Assembly (NCBI GenBank): GCA_964503125.1 | Contig: CAZCZE010000049.1 | Location: forward strand, 216,228 to 280,227 | Direction: 5' to 3' | From: FEN-1219 sp964503125 | Lineage (GTDB): Bacteria; Pseudomonadota; Gammaproteobacteria; Steroidobacterales; Rariloculaceae | DNA length: 64,000 nt | Shown here: piece after piece, positions 32,545 to 40,689 of the stretch | Layout of the letters: every line of letters starts with the position of its first letter | Numbering within the stretch: the stretch's first letter is position 1 | Notes under the pieces: model-generated | Databases searched by the model: none | What the model saw: only the letters and a program-made list of their open reading frames with translations | Told to the model about the DNA's origin: nothing | Translations under genes and position numbers: made by a program

Positions 32545-32632
32545 GCGGATAGGTATTTTGAACCGCCCTTCTGCGCTGGCGGCTGTGGCGCGTAACGGCC
32601 ATTGTGGCAAAGCCGCCTGCTGATCGCGACGG
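32545..32632. repeat. IS91/ISCR-like terminal repeat, copy 4 (short)
   Basis: About 88 bp match the left end of the other copies (GCGGATAGGTATTTTGAACC onward to the GATCGCGAC region). Similarity is lost after about 32632. From there to 32785 I see no gene, only short frames without protein character. Confidence 0.7.
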
Positions 32633-32785
32633 CGACCCGGCCTCCGTTGGCCAATGCGTCGACGGGCATCGGAAGTAGTTGCGCTCCTGGTCGTCGACGG
32701 CGCCCGCCACGCGAGAGCCGTGAGGCGATTTCTCGCCCGCTCCGGGTTATCGTTGTAGCGCTCGAAGAACGACGAGTGGGGGAAC

Positions 32786-34954
32786 ATGACGAACGGACAC
32801 CGCCGCCGCGGGCTGCTGCTCTCGGCGCTAGCCATGGCCGCGTGCAACCGGGCGGATGAGCCGGTTGCAACACCGACGGCCGCCTCGGCTCCGGATTTCT
32901 CGCGCCTCGTCACCGACGAGCGCCTGCAAAACGCGGCGAACGAGCCCGACAACTGGCTCACGCACGGTCGCACCTATCTCGAGCAGCGCCATTCGCCGCT
33001 CACGCAGATCGACAAAGAGACGCTGAACCGGCTCGCGCCCGCTTGGGTTCACGAGTTCGACACGTATCGCGGGCAGGAAGCCACGCCGCTCGTCGCCGAC
33101 GGCGTGCTCTACACGACGACCGCGTGGAGCAAGGCCTATGCGCTCAACGCGGCGACGGGCGAGCTCATCTGGAGCTTCGACCCCAAGGTGCCCGGCGCGG
33201 CCGGAGCGAAGGCCTGCTGCGACGTCAACTCGCGCGGCCCCGCGCTCTACGAGGACAAGCTCGTCATCGCGACGCTCGACGGCCGGCTCATCGCACTCGA
33301 TCGCGCAACGGGCAGGCAGCTCTGGAGCACGATGACGGTCGATCCCACCAAGATGTACACGATCACGGGCGCGCCGCGTGCCGTGAAGAACAAGATCATC
33401 ATCGGCAACGCCGGCGCCGAGTTCGGTGTGCGCGGCTACGTCAGCGCCTACGACGCCGACACCGGCGAGCTTGAGTGGCGCTTCTACGTCGTGCCCGGCG
33501 ATCCGGCCGCCGGTCCCGACGGTGCGGCCTCGGACAAGGCGCTTGCCGAGATCGCGCTGCCGACGTGGTTCGGCCGCTGGTACGAGATGGGCGGCGGCGG
33601 CACGCCGTGGGACGCGATCGTCTATGACGTCGAGCTCGACCAGCTCTACGTCGGCACCGGCAACGGCAGCCCGTGGAACCGGCAGTACCGCTCCGACGGC
33701 CGCGGCGACAACTTGTTTCTAGCGAGTGTGCTCGCGCTCGACCCGGACACGGGCGAATACCTCTGGCACTACCAGCAGGCCCCCGGCGAGTCGTGGGACT
33801 TCACATCGACGCAGCCGATGATTCTGGCCGACCTCACGCTCGACGGCGAAGCGCGCAAAGTCATCCTGCACGCGCCGAAGAACGGCTTCTTCTACGTGCT
33901 CGATCGGCGCACCGGCAAGGTGCTCTCGGCCGAGAATTTCGTGCCGACCTATTGGGCCACGCATGTCGATCTTGCGACGGGCCGGCCCGCGATCGTCGCG
34001 AACGCGTTCTACGACGACGGTCCGTTCGTCGGCTCGCCGACGGGCTTGGGCGCGCACAACTGGTCGCCGATGTCGTACAACCCGCTCGCCGGCCTCGTGT
34101 ATTTCCGCGCGTCGCGCGCCTCGATGATCTACCGCACCGATCCCGACTTCGTGTTCCGCGAAGGCCTCAACAACACCGGCATCTATCGCGGCCCGCCGTC
34201 GGACGAGGATCGCGCGCGGAACGCGGCGCGGCCGCCCCTCTCGGGCTCGTCGCTCGTCGCCTGGGATCCGGTCGCCGGCGGGCCGCGCTGGGAGATCGAC
34301 GGCTTCGGCGGCGGTGTGCTCACGACGGCCGCGAATCTGCTATTCCAAGGGCGCGGGGTCATCACGGGTGAGCTCATCGCGTTCGACGCCGTCACGGGCG
34401 AGCGGCTCTGGTCGCACGAGACGCCGAACTCGATGGCGCCCGCGCCGATCAGCTACGCGGTCGGCGGCGAGCAGTACATCGCGGTCATGGCCGGGCGCGG
34501 CTTCTCGGGCGGCAACGACGCCGACGCGCGCGCGCGCAATCCGGGACGCATCTTCGCGTTCAAGCTCGACGGCACGGCCACGCTGCCGCCGGGCCCGGAC
34601 CCCGCGCCGACCGCGAATCCGCCCGACGAGATTTTCTCGTTCGCCTCGGTCGCCGCGGGCGCCGAGCCGTATCGTGTGTACTGCTCGCGCTGTCACGGCG
34701 GCGAGGCGCACTCTCTCAACATCATTCCCGACCTGCGCCGCTCCGCGGCGCTCACGAGCGCCGCGCTCTGGAACAATATCGTCATCGACGGCGCACTGGA
34801 GCCGAACGGCATGATCGGCTGGTCGGAGCTCCTGACGGACAGGGACGCCGAGAGCATCCGCGCCTACGTGGCAGCCCAGGCGCGCATCCTGCGCGACGTC
34901 GAGACGCCGCGCGCCGCTTCTCCCCCGAGTCCTACCGGCCCCGACGCGCTGTGA
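32786..34954 (+). CDS. PQQ-dependent alcohol dehydrogenase with C-terminal cytochrome c
   Basis: 722 residues. A probable lipoprotein signal (ALAMAAC) precedes an eight-bladed quinoprotein propeller: the vicinal disulfide motif KACCDVNSRG over PQQ, ALNAATGELIWSFDP, the catalytic Asp in GESWDFTSTQ and GAHNWSPMSYNP. The residue two after the catalytic Asp is Thr rather than Asp, so the lanthanide ligand of XoxF/ExaF is absent and calcium is the expected metal. A cytochrome c domain at the C-terminus carries CSRCH (Cys633-His637). It should oxidise an alcohol in the periplasm and pass electrons to the heme. Confidence 0.93.
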   Translation: MTNGHRRRGLLLSALAMAACNRADEPVATPTAASAPDFSRLVTDERLQNAANEPDNWLTHGRTYLEQRHSPLTQIDKETLNRLAPAWVHEFDTYRGQEATPLVADGVLYTTTAWSKAYALNAATGELIWSFDPKVPGAAGAKACCDVNSRGPALYEDKLVIATLDGRLIALDRATGRQLWSTMTVDPTKMYTITGAPRAVKNKIIIGNAGAEFGVRGYVSAYDADTGELEWRFYVVPGDPAAGPDGAASDKALAEIALPTWFGRWYEMGGGGTPWDAIVYDVELDQLYVGTGNGSPWNRQYRSDGRGDNLFLASVLALDPDTGEYLWHYQQAPGESWDFTSTQPMILADLTLDGEARKVILHAPKNGFFYVLDRRTGKVLSAENFVPTYWATHVDLATGRPAIVANAFYDDGPFVGSPTGLGAHNWSPMSYNPLAGLVYFRASRASMIYRTDPDFVFREGLNNTGIYRGPPSDEDRARNAARPPLSGSSLVAWDPVAGGPRWEIDGFGGGVLTTAANLLFQGRGVITGELIAFDAVTGERLWSHETPNSMAPAPISYAVGGEQYIAVMAGRGFSGGNDADARARNPGRIFAFKLDGTATLPPGPDPAPTANPPDEIFSFASVAAGAEPYRVYCSRCHGGEAHSLNIIPDLRRSAALTSAALWNNIVIDGALEPNGMIGWSELLTDRDAESIRAYVAAQARILRDVETPRAASPPSPTGPDAL

Positions 34955-34972
34955 TCCGGGCTTTCCAGGCCC

Positions 34973-35019
34973 ATACCTAGAGCTTCTAGGTTGACATACC
35001 TCTAATGGGGAGGTATGGT
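34973..35019 (+). promoter_or_regulatory. Sigma-70 promoter overlapped by two palindromic operators
   Basis: TTGACA at 34991-34996, a 17-base gap and TATGGT at 35014-35019. One palindrome (ACCTAGA-GCT-TCTAGGT, 34975-34991) touches the -35 box. The second (CATACCTC, 7 bases, GAGGTATG, 34995-35017) fills the spacer and -10 box. Both share the half-site CATACCT. The PadR gene downstream is the obvious candidate repressor. Confidence 0.65.
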
Positions 35020-35094
35020 CTATTCCGCACAGTCCCTTGGCGCAATCGGTCCGCTCCAGAAGCGGTGTTGGATTGAAATCGAGGAGACAACGTC

Positions 35095-35727
35095 ATGATC
35101 GCAGCACGCATACCCGTTGCAGCCGTTGCCGGCGTCTTCTGCACCCTCGCTGTGTTTCTTGGCCTCTGGCGACTCGTCGGAGTGCCGCTCGACGTGCCTG
35201 CAAAAGAGCGCGCCGTCGAAATCGAGTTCACGCGGCAGATCATCGAGACGCCCGTTCGACCGCCGAAGCCCCGCACGAAGCCCGAGCGCGAGCCGCAGCC
35301 GAAAGCCGTGGACCCGCCGCGCGTGGGACCCGGCGACGACGCAAGGGTCGTCAATGTGCGGCCCGACTGGATCCGCGTCTCGGGGCCGTCTCGCATCGGT
35401 CTGACGACCGGCGGCGGCATGCCCATGGGCGTCGATCGCGATGTGACGCCGCTCGTGCGCATCAAGCCCGTGTATCCGCCACCTGCAGAGGCCCGCGGGA
35501 TCGAAGGGTGGGTGCGCGTGCAGTTCGACGTAACGGCGGGGGGCACCGTGCGCGATGCGATCGTCGTGGCCTCCGAGCCGCGCGGCACGTTCGACGCGGC
35601 GGCGCTCGAGGCCATCGCGCGCTGGCGCTACAACCCTCGCGTCGTGAGCGGCGTCACGGTCGAGCGCGCCGGGCTGCAAACATTGGTCCGTTTCGAGCTC
35701 GAAGGCCGAGCCGGATCAAGCTTCTAG
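35095..35727 (+). CDS. TonB family energy-transducer protein
   Basis: 210 residues. One N-terminal anchor (VAAVAGVFCTLAVFLGLWRL), a Pro/Lys/Arg-rich linker (TPVRPPKPRTKPEREPQPK) and a C-terminal TonB domain (IKPVYPPPAEARGIEGWVRV, EAIARWRYNPRVV) with its YP motif near 130. It would carry the energy of the inner-membrane proton gradient to outer-membrane receptors, but no exbB or exbD is close by. A PadR gene follows 42 bases after the stop, and the promoter upstream carries two palindromes, so the three-gene unit seems to be self-repressed. Confidence 0.9.
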   Translation: MIAARIPVAAVAGVFCTLAVFLGLWRLVGVPLDVPAKERAVEIEFTRQIIETPVRPPKPRTKPEREPQPKAVDPPRVGPGDDARVVNVRPDWIRVSGPSRIGLTTGGGMPMGVDRDVTPLVRIKPVYPPPAEARGIEGWVRVQFDVTAGGTVRDAIVVASEPRGTFDAAALEAIARWRYNPRVVSGVTVERAGLQTLVRFELEGRAGSSF

Positions 35728-35769
35728 TTCGCACTGGCGAGTACGGAAACTAAAGGCTAACCTCTTCCT

Positions 35770-36120
35770 ATGGCGCAGACGAATCCTCCATTTTTGAGCG
35801 GCGTTCCGGAGCTCATCGTGCTGCGCATGCTCAGCGGCCGCGAGATGTACGGTTACGAGATCGTCAAGGCGATGCGCCTCGTGACCGGCGAGGCCATCGG
35901 CTTCGGCGAAGGCGTCATCTATCCCGTGCTGCACTCGCTCGAGGAGACGGGCGCGCTCAAGGCGCGCCGCAAGAGCGTCAACGGCCGCGAGCGCGTCTAC
36001 TACTCGGTGACGAGCAAGGGCAAACGCCGGCTCGAGCACTTGAGCGGCGAATGGAAACGCGTGAGCACCGGCGTCAACTCCGCGCTCGGCGACACCGTGG
36101 GAGATGCGGAGCATGCCTGA
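35770..36120 (+). CDS. PadR family transcriptional regulator
   Basis: 116 residues. The winged helix runs through PELIVLRMLSGREMYGYEIV, then AIGFGEGVIYPVLHSLEETG, the classic PadR wing, and KSVNGRERVYYSVTSKGKRR. A short C-terminal dimerisation helix follows. PadR proteins usually repress neighbouring genes by binding palindromes; the CATACCT-type sites at 34973-35019 are suitable. The stop codon overlaps the ATG of the next gene. Confidence 0.93.
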   Translation: MAQTNPPFLSGVPELIVLRMLSGREMYGYEIVKAMRLVTGEAIGFGEGVIYPVLHSLEETGALKARRKSVNGRERVYYSVTSKGKRRLEHLSGEWKRVSTGVNSALGDTVGDAEHA

Positions 36121-36535
36121 GCAGTTCGAGGCCTTGCGGCTCGAGCTGCGAAAGGGCGGCGTCGCTCCCCTCTACGTCGAACGCACCGTAACCGAGCTCA
36201 CGGCGCACCTCGCCGATCTCGAAGGCGCCGCGCGCGTGGCGGGCTTCGACGACGCCGAAGCGGAACGCGTCGCGCGCGCCGCGCTCGGTGACGACCGCGC
36301 GATTGCGGCGGCGATTTGCGGCCGGCCCGAGCTGCTCGCGTGGAGCACGCGCTATCCGCGCGTCGCTCATTGTTTACAGTCCGCGGCCACGATCGGCACG
36401 CTGCCCGGGCTGCCGCTCGTCTACTGCATCGAGCATCGGCCCGAGCTCGCGCGCTGGGGCGCGGCGCTCGGCATCGCCGTCACGATCGTCGGCAGCATCC
36501 TCGCCTTGCTGAACTCGCTGATCGTCCTCGCCTGA
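36113..36535 (+). CDS. Membrane protein with permease-prefix-like N-terminus
   Basis: 140 residues. The soluble N-terminal half (MPEQFEALRLELRKGGV, YVERTVTELTAHLADLE, DDAEAERVARAALGD) has the helical pattern of the prefix domain seen in ADOP permeases and DUF1700-like proteins. Two hydrophobic stretches follow (SAATIGTLPGLPLVYCI and LGIAVTIVGSILALLNSLIV). The ATG at 36113 overlaps the PadR stop; an in-frame ATG at 36104 is less likely. PadR genes are often followed by such prefix proteins, which may tie the regulator to the membrane. Confidence 0.75.
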   Translation: MPEQFEALRLELRKGGVAPLYVERTVTELTAHLADLEGAARVAGFDDAEAERVARAALGDDRAIAAAICGRPELLAWSTRYPRVAHCLQSAATIGTLPGLPLVYCIEHRPELARWGAALGIAVTIVGSILALLNSLIVLA

Positions 36536-36542
36536 ACGCTCG

Positions 36543-37577
36543 TCAGAACCGATCGAGGCACTCGTACGGGTGCACCGTGTTCTCGGGCTTCCAAACGTAG
36601 TAGCGCGCCAGGTCGAACGGCCGCTCGAAATTCTCGGGATCGATCGTCGTGAGCCGATAATCGAGCCGCGTGTAGTCCGCGTTCGGCGTGAACCGCTCGA
36701 CGACCTTGATGTCGTCGCTCATCGGCGTGCCCTCGTGGTCGAAGTAACCGGCCGCGATGCGATCGGTCTCGACGACGAGCATGTTGCCCTCGAAGCGGCC
36801 GCGCGAGAAACCGAGCAGCGTGTGCCCGGCCGGCGCCACGGCGTTCGGGTTCATGTGGATGGTGCGCACGGTGTCGTACTCTTCGAGGCGCAGGACGATC
36901 CGGTCGCCGTCGCGCGTGAGCTCCATGGGCAACGGCGAGATCATGATGAGCGGCGTGCCTTTCGTGCCGCACTTGAGCAGCGAGTTGTCGCGCGGGTTCC
37001 ACTGCGCGAGCCCGGCGCGGCCCGCCGCCGTGAGCGGGTAGCCGCCCTTGAACATCGGAAATGCGGCCGGGTCGTTCATGATCGTCGACCAGACGCGGAA
37101 GATGCCGTCGGCTTTGGCCGTCGCTTCCGCGACGTTGCCTTCGATCGTCGCGCGGCCGACGATGCGGCCGCTCTTGCCCGCGGGGAAGTGCGCCTGCGCG
37201 CCTCCGAACGTGAACTCGTAGCCGCTCGAGAGCAGGATGCTGCGCGTGAGGATCTCGTTGCGGCCGCGCACCGACGGCGCGCCCGCGATCGTGACGCGAT
37301 CGCCGACGACGACCGCGCTCGGCTCCGCGCCGCGATTACGCATGACGGCGATCGAGGCCGTCTCGGCGTCCCACTCGGTCTCGCTGCCATCGGGATTGGT
37401 GACCGTGAGCAAGATCTGCCCATGAGGGTTGCGCCACGAGATCGTCTTGATGACGCCCGTGAGCTCGATCGTCTTGCTCGAGTCGAAGATACCGACCTGA
37501 CTGTGGTGCGCAAGCGCGACGCCCGCGAGCACGGTGACGCCGGTAACGCAGCCGGCCAAGCGCATGAGACGCGACAT
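36543..37577 (-). CDS. Secreted DUF6152-type protein
   Basis: 344 residues. ATG 37577 follows GGGGAG and gives a signal peptide ending VALAHH. The mature protein opens with the DUF6152 pattern (HHSQVGIFDSSKTIELTGVI, SWRNPHGQILLTV) and goes on to a region with LLGFSRGRFEGNMLVVETDR and RYYVWKPENTVHPYECLDRF. It is a paralogue of the protein at 45134-46234. The family is abundant near secreted quinoproteins in soil bacteria, but its function is not established. Confidence 0.82.
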   Translation of the reverse strand: MSRLMRLAGCVTGVTVLAGVALAHHSQVGIFDSSKTIELTGVIKTISWRNPHGQILLTVTNPDGSETEWDAETASIAVMRNRGAEPSAVVVGDRVTIAGAPSVRGRNEILTRSILLSSGYEFTFGGAQAHFPAGKSGRIVGRATIEGNVAEATAKADGIFRVWSTIMNDPAAFPMFKGGYPLTAAGRAGLAQWNPRDNSLLKCGTKGTPLIMISPLPMELTRDGDRIVLRLEEYDTVRTIHMNPNAVAPAGHTLLGFSRGRFEGNMLVVETDRIAAGYFDHEGTPMSDDIKVVERFTPNADYTRLDYRLTTIDPENFERPFDLARYYVWKPENTVHPYECLDRF

Positions 37578-37649
37578 GTGGACTCCCCGATTAACCCGCC
37601 GCTTGCGTGCCGGCTGGTCCAATTCTAAACCCGCACGCGCCGCAAAGTG

Positions 37650-38771
37650 TCAGGATCGCGGCGCCGTGAGCTTGAGCAGCCGGCCGCCGCGGCCGTCCTC
37701 GAGCACCCAGAGCGCGCCGTCGGGCCCCTGCTCCACGGCGCGGATGCGCTCACCCATGCGGAACCGCTCGGCCTCGCGCGCGCCATTGGCGCCGAAGTCG
37801 ATGCGCACGAGCGCCGTCGACGACAGTCCGCCGATGAACGCGTCGCCGCGCCAGTCTGGAAACTCGCTGCCGCTGTAGAACAGCAGACTCGAAGGCGAGA
37901 TCACGGGGTTCCACCACACGGCCGGCGCGGCGAGCTCGGGCCGTGTGTCGTGATCGGGGATGTCGGCGCCGCTGTAGTGATCGCCGTTGCTGACGATGGG
38001 ATAGCCGTAATTCGCGCCGCGCGTGACGAGATTGAGCTCGTCGCCGCCGCGCGGCCCCATCTCGACGTTCCAGAGCCGCCCCTCGGCATCGAACGCGAGC
38101 CCGAGCGGATTACGGTGGCCGAACGACCAGATCTCGGCGGCCACTCCGCCTCGCTCCGCGAACGGATTGTCGCGCGGCAGCGTGCCGTCGTCGTTGAGCC
38201 GCACGATCTTGCCGAGGTTGGCCTCCAGGTCCTGCGCCGGCGTGAACTTCTGGCGCTCGCCCGAGCTGATATAGAGGAAGCCGTCCGGGCCGAATGCGAT
38301 ACGGTGGCCATAATGACCGCGGCCGTCGACCTTCGGGCTCTGTCGCCAGATGACCGTAAGACCCTCGAGCGCGCCGCCGCCGTTCGAATCGAGCGCGAGC
38401 CGCGCGCGCGCCACGGCGGCGCCTGCCGTGCCGCGCTCGCCGGCCTCGGCATAGCTCAAGTACACGAGACCGTTGGCGGCGAAATTCGGGTGCAGCACGA
38501 CGTCGCCGAAACCGCCCTGCCCGCCGTACTCGACGGCCGGCACACCCGTGACGTCGCCGACCTGGCCACCGTCGATCGCGAGCAGCTTGAGCGCACCGCG
38601 CTTCTCGGTGACGAGCAGCCGGCCGTCGGGCAGGAACGCCATTGCCCACGGCTCGTTGAGCTCGGCGACGGCGGTCGTCGTGAACGCGGCGTTCTGCGCG
38701 AGCGACGGGCCCACGAGATCGCAGGCGCTTGCTACCGCGGCGAATAGGACGATGTCTGTGTACTTGCGCAT
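37650..38771 (-). CDS. PQQ-dependent sugar dehydrogenase (YliI/Asd-like)
   Basis: 373 residues with a signal peptide (start at 38771, ending near LAQNAA). Soluble six-bladed quinoprotein propeller: LNEPWAMAFLPDGRLLVTEK, the catalytic region YGGQGGFGDVVLHPNFAAN, GHYGHRIAFGPDGFLYISSG, FGHRNPLGLAFD and MGPRGGDELNLVTRGANYGY. It should oxidise aldose sugars in the periplasm with PQQ and calcium. A second member is encoded at 42250-43476. No pqq biosynthesis genes lie within the window. Confidence 0.92.
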   Translation of the reverse strand: MRKYTDIVLFAAVASACDLVGPSLAQNAAFTTTAVAELNEPWAMAFLPDGRLLVTEKRGALKLLAIDGGQVGDVTGVPAVEYGGQGGFGDVVLHPNFAANGLVYLSYAEAGERGTAGAAVARARLALDSNGGGALEGLTVIWRQSPKVDGRGHYGHRIAFGPDGFLYISSGERQKFTPAQDLEANLGKIVRLNDDGTLPRDNPFAERGGVAAEIWSFGHRNPLGLAFDAEGRLWNVEMGPRGGDELNLVTRGANYGYPIVSNGDHYSGADIPDHDTRPELAAPAVWWNPVISPSSLLFYSGSEFPDWRGDAFIGGLSSTALVRIDFGANGAREAERFRMGERIRAVEQGPDGALWVLEDGRGGRLLKLTAPRS

Positions 38772-38862
38772 GGTGGTGCTCGCACGGGGGTATCGGCACA
38801 GGATACCAGCCGCGCGCCGGGCCTCGTACAACGCAGGGGCGCGGCGTATCGTTACGGGCGCG

Positions 38863-39567
38863 ATGCGAACGCACTCGCTTTGGCTCAAGCTCGCCGCCGC
38901 CCTGCTCGCGCTCGGCACTGCGTGGGCGTGCGTGCCGCAGGAGCGCATCGCCGGCCGCGCCAAGATCACGGACGGCGATTCTTTCGAAATCGACGGCACC
39001 AGCGTGCGGCTCTTCGGCGTCGACGCGCCCGAAGGACGGCAAGACTGCACGCGCGGCGGCCGGGCGTGGCGCTGCGGCGACGCAGCGGCCGCCGAGCTGC
39101 GGCGCCTCGTCGGCAGCGCCACCATCGTCTGCCGGAAAGTGGACGTCGATTCGTATGGGCGTGTCGTCGCCCGGTGCTCGAGCGGCAACACCGATCTTGC
39201 GGCCGCCATGGCGCGCGCCGGCATGGCCGTGGCCTATCGCCGGTACAGCAACGACTATGTCGACGAGGAGCGCGAAGCCAAGGCCGCGCGGCGCGGCATC
39301 TGGGCAGCGGAGTTCGTTGACCCGGAGCAATGGCGCCGCAACGATGGCGCCGAGGGCAGACCGTCCGAGCGGGCCTCGGCGGCGCCGCCACCGCGGCGCG
39401 CCCGCTGCGCGATCAAAGGCAACATCAACGGCGACGGCGAGCGGATCTATCACACGACCGAGTCGCCGTCGTACGGCGCCACCGTGATCGACGAAGCCGG
39501 CGGCGAACGCTGGTTCTGCACCGAAGCCGAGGCGCGCGCGGCCGGCTGGCGAGCGCCGCGCGGCTAA
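38863..39567 (+). CDS. Thermonuclease-family (SNase) exported protein
   Basis: 234 residues from ATG 38863. Signal or lipoprotein-like leader (LWLKLAAALLALGTAWAC). The staphylococcal-nuclease fold follows: AKITDGDSFEIDGTSVRLFG, then VDAPEGRQDC, with the catalytic Asp/Arg set DGDSF, RLFGVDAPE and the RYSNDYVDEEREAKAARRGI end. Residues 165-234 form a C-terminal domain (ARCAIKGNINGDGERIYHTT, VIDEAGGERWFCTEAEARAA) shared with excalibur-like or unassigned SNase tails. It probably degrades extracellular nucleic acid. Confidence 0.88.
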   Translation: MRTHSLWLKLAAALLALGTAWACVPQERIAGRAKITDGDSFEIDGTSVRLFGVDAPEGRQDCTRGGRAWRCGDAAAAELRRLVGSATIVCRKVDVDSYGRVVARCSSGNTDLAAAMARAGMAVAYRRYSNDYVDEEREAKAARRGIWAAEFVDPEQWRRNDGAEGRPSERASAAPPPRRARCAIKGNINGDGERIYHTTESPSYGATVIDEAGGERWFCTEAEARAAGWRAPRG

Positions 39568-39584
39568 TATTGAGGAGAAGAATT

Positions 39585-40634
39585 ATGAAAAAGCATACGG
39601 CCCGACTGCTGCTCGCATTCGCTTGCTGCGCGATCGTGAGCTCGCACGCGCTGGCGCAAGCGCTGCCGAACCCGTACCGGCTCGTCGACGGCTGGGCGAA
39701 GCTGCCCGACGGCCGCCAAATCGGCGCCGTCGGCGACGTCGACGTGGACGTCGACGGGCGCCACATCTGGGCCGTGCTGCGCTGCGACGCGGGCGGCGAC
39801 AAGTTCGGCTTCGAGTGCCTCGAGTCCGATCTGCCCGTCGTGTTCAAGTTCGCGCCCGACGGCAATGCCGTCGCGAGCTTCGGCGGCGGGATGTTCATCT
39901 GGCCGCACGGCATCGAGGTCGACCCGCAGGGCAACGTCTGGGTGACCGATGCCGCCACGGTCGAGCGCACGAGCGGCCCAGCGGCGCGCGGGCGCGGCCA
40001 TCAGGTCGTCAAGTTCAGCCCGCGCGGCGAGGTGCTCATGCGGCTCGGCACGCCGGGCGTGCCCGGCAACGACGCGACGCATTTCACCGGGCCGAGCGAC
40101 ATCGTCGTGGCGCCGAGCGGCGACATCTTCGTGGCCGACGGCCACGACTTAGGCACCAACAATCGCGTCGTGAAGTTCAGCCGCGACGGCACCTTCGTGA
40201 AGGCCTGGGGCCGCACGGGCTTTGGCGCGGGCGAGTTCCGCGCGCTGCACGCGATCGCGATGGACTCGCGCGGCCGCGTGTTCGTCGGCGACCGCGCCAA
40301 CAACCGCATTCAGCTGTTCGATCAGGAAGGCACTCACCTCGCGAGCTGGACGCAGTTCGGCCGGCCGAGCGGCGTGTTCTTCGATCACTTGGACCGCATC
40401 ATCGTGGCCGACTCCGAATCCGACGACATCGAGAATCCGGGCTGGGACATGGGGATTCGCATCGGCGATGCGGCCACGGGCGCCGTCCACGAGTTCATCC
40501 TCTATCCCTGGGGCGACCCACGCGTGCGCGCCGGCAACGGCGCCGAGTTCGCCGTCGTCGACCGCGACGGCAACCTCTACGGCGGCGAGCCGCGGCCGCG
40601 GCGGCTGCAAAAGTACGTGCGCGTGCGGCCGTGA
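39585..40634 (+). CDS. Secreted NHL/SMP-type beta-propeller protein
   Basis: 349 residues. GAGGAG lies 8 bases before the ATG, and a signal peptide (KHTARLLLAFACCAIVSSHA, cleavage near LAQA) follows. NHL-like blades: GMFIWPHGIEVDPQGNVWVT, HFTGPSDIVVAPSGDIFVAD, EFRALHAIAMDSRGRVFVGD and RPSGVFFDHLDRIIVADSES. The pattern is close to peptidyl-alpha-hydroxyglycine amidating lyases and related bacterial propellers; most bacterial members have unknown substrates. It follows the nuclease gene by 17 bases and may share its transcript. Confidence 0.87.
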   Translation: MKKHTARLLLAFACCAIVSSHALAQALPNPYRLVDGWAKLPDGRQIGAVGDVDVDVDGRHIWAVLRCDAGGDKFGFECLESDLPVVFKFAPDGNAVASFGGGMFIWPHGIEVDPQGNVWVTDAATVERTSGPAARGRGHQVVKFSPRGEVLMRLGTPGVPGNDATHFTGPSDIVVAPSGDIFVADGHDLGTNNRVVKFSRDGTFVKAWGRTGFGAGEFRALHAIAMDSRGRVFVGDRANNRIQLFDQEGTHLASWTQFGRPSGVFFDHLDRIIVADSESDDIENPGWDMGIRIGDAATGAVHEFILYPWGDPRVRAGNGAEFAVVDRDGNLYGGEPRPRRLQKYVRVRP

Positions 40635-40689
40635 CGCCGATCGTTGCCCAGCTCGACGAGCTGGACGCGGGCGAGGCTTCGGCCCGCCG

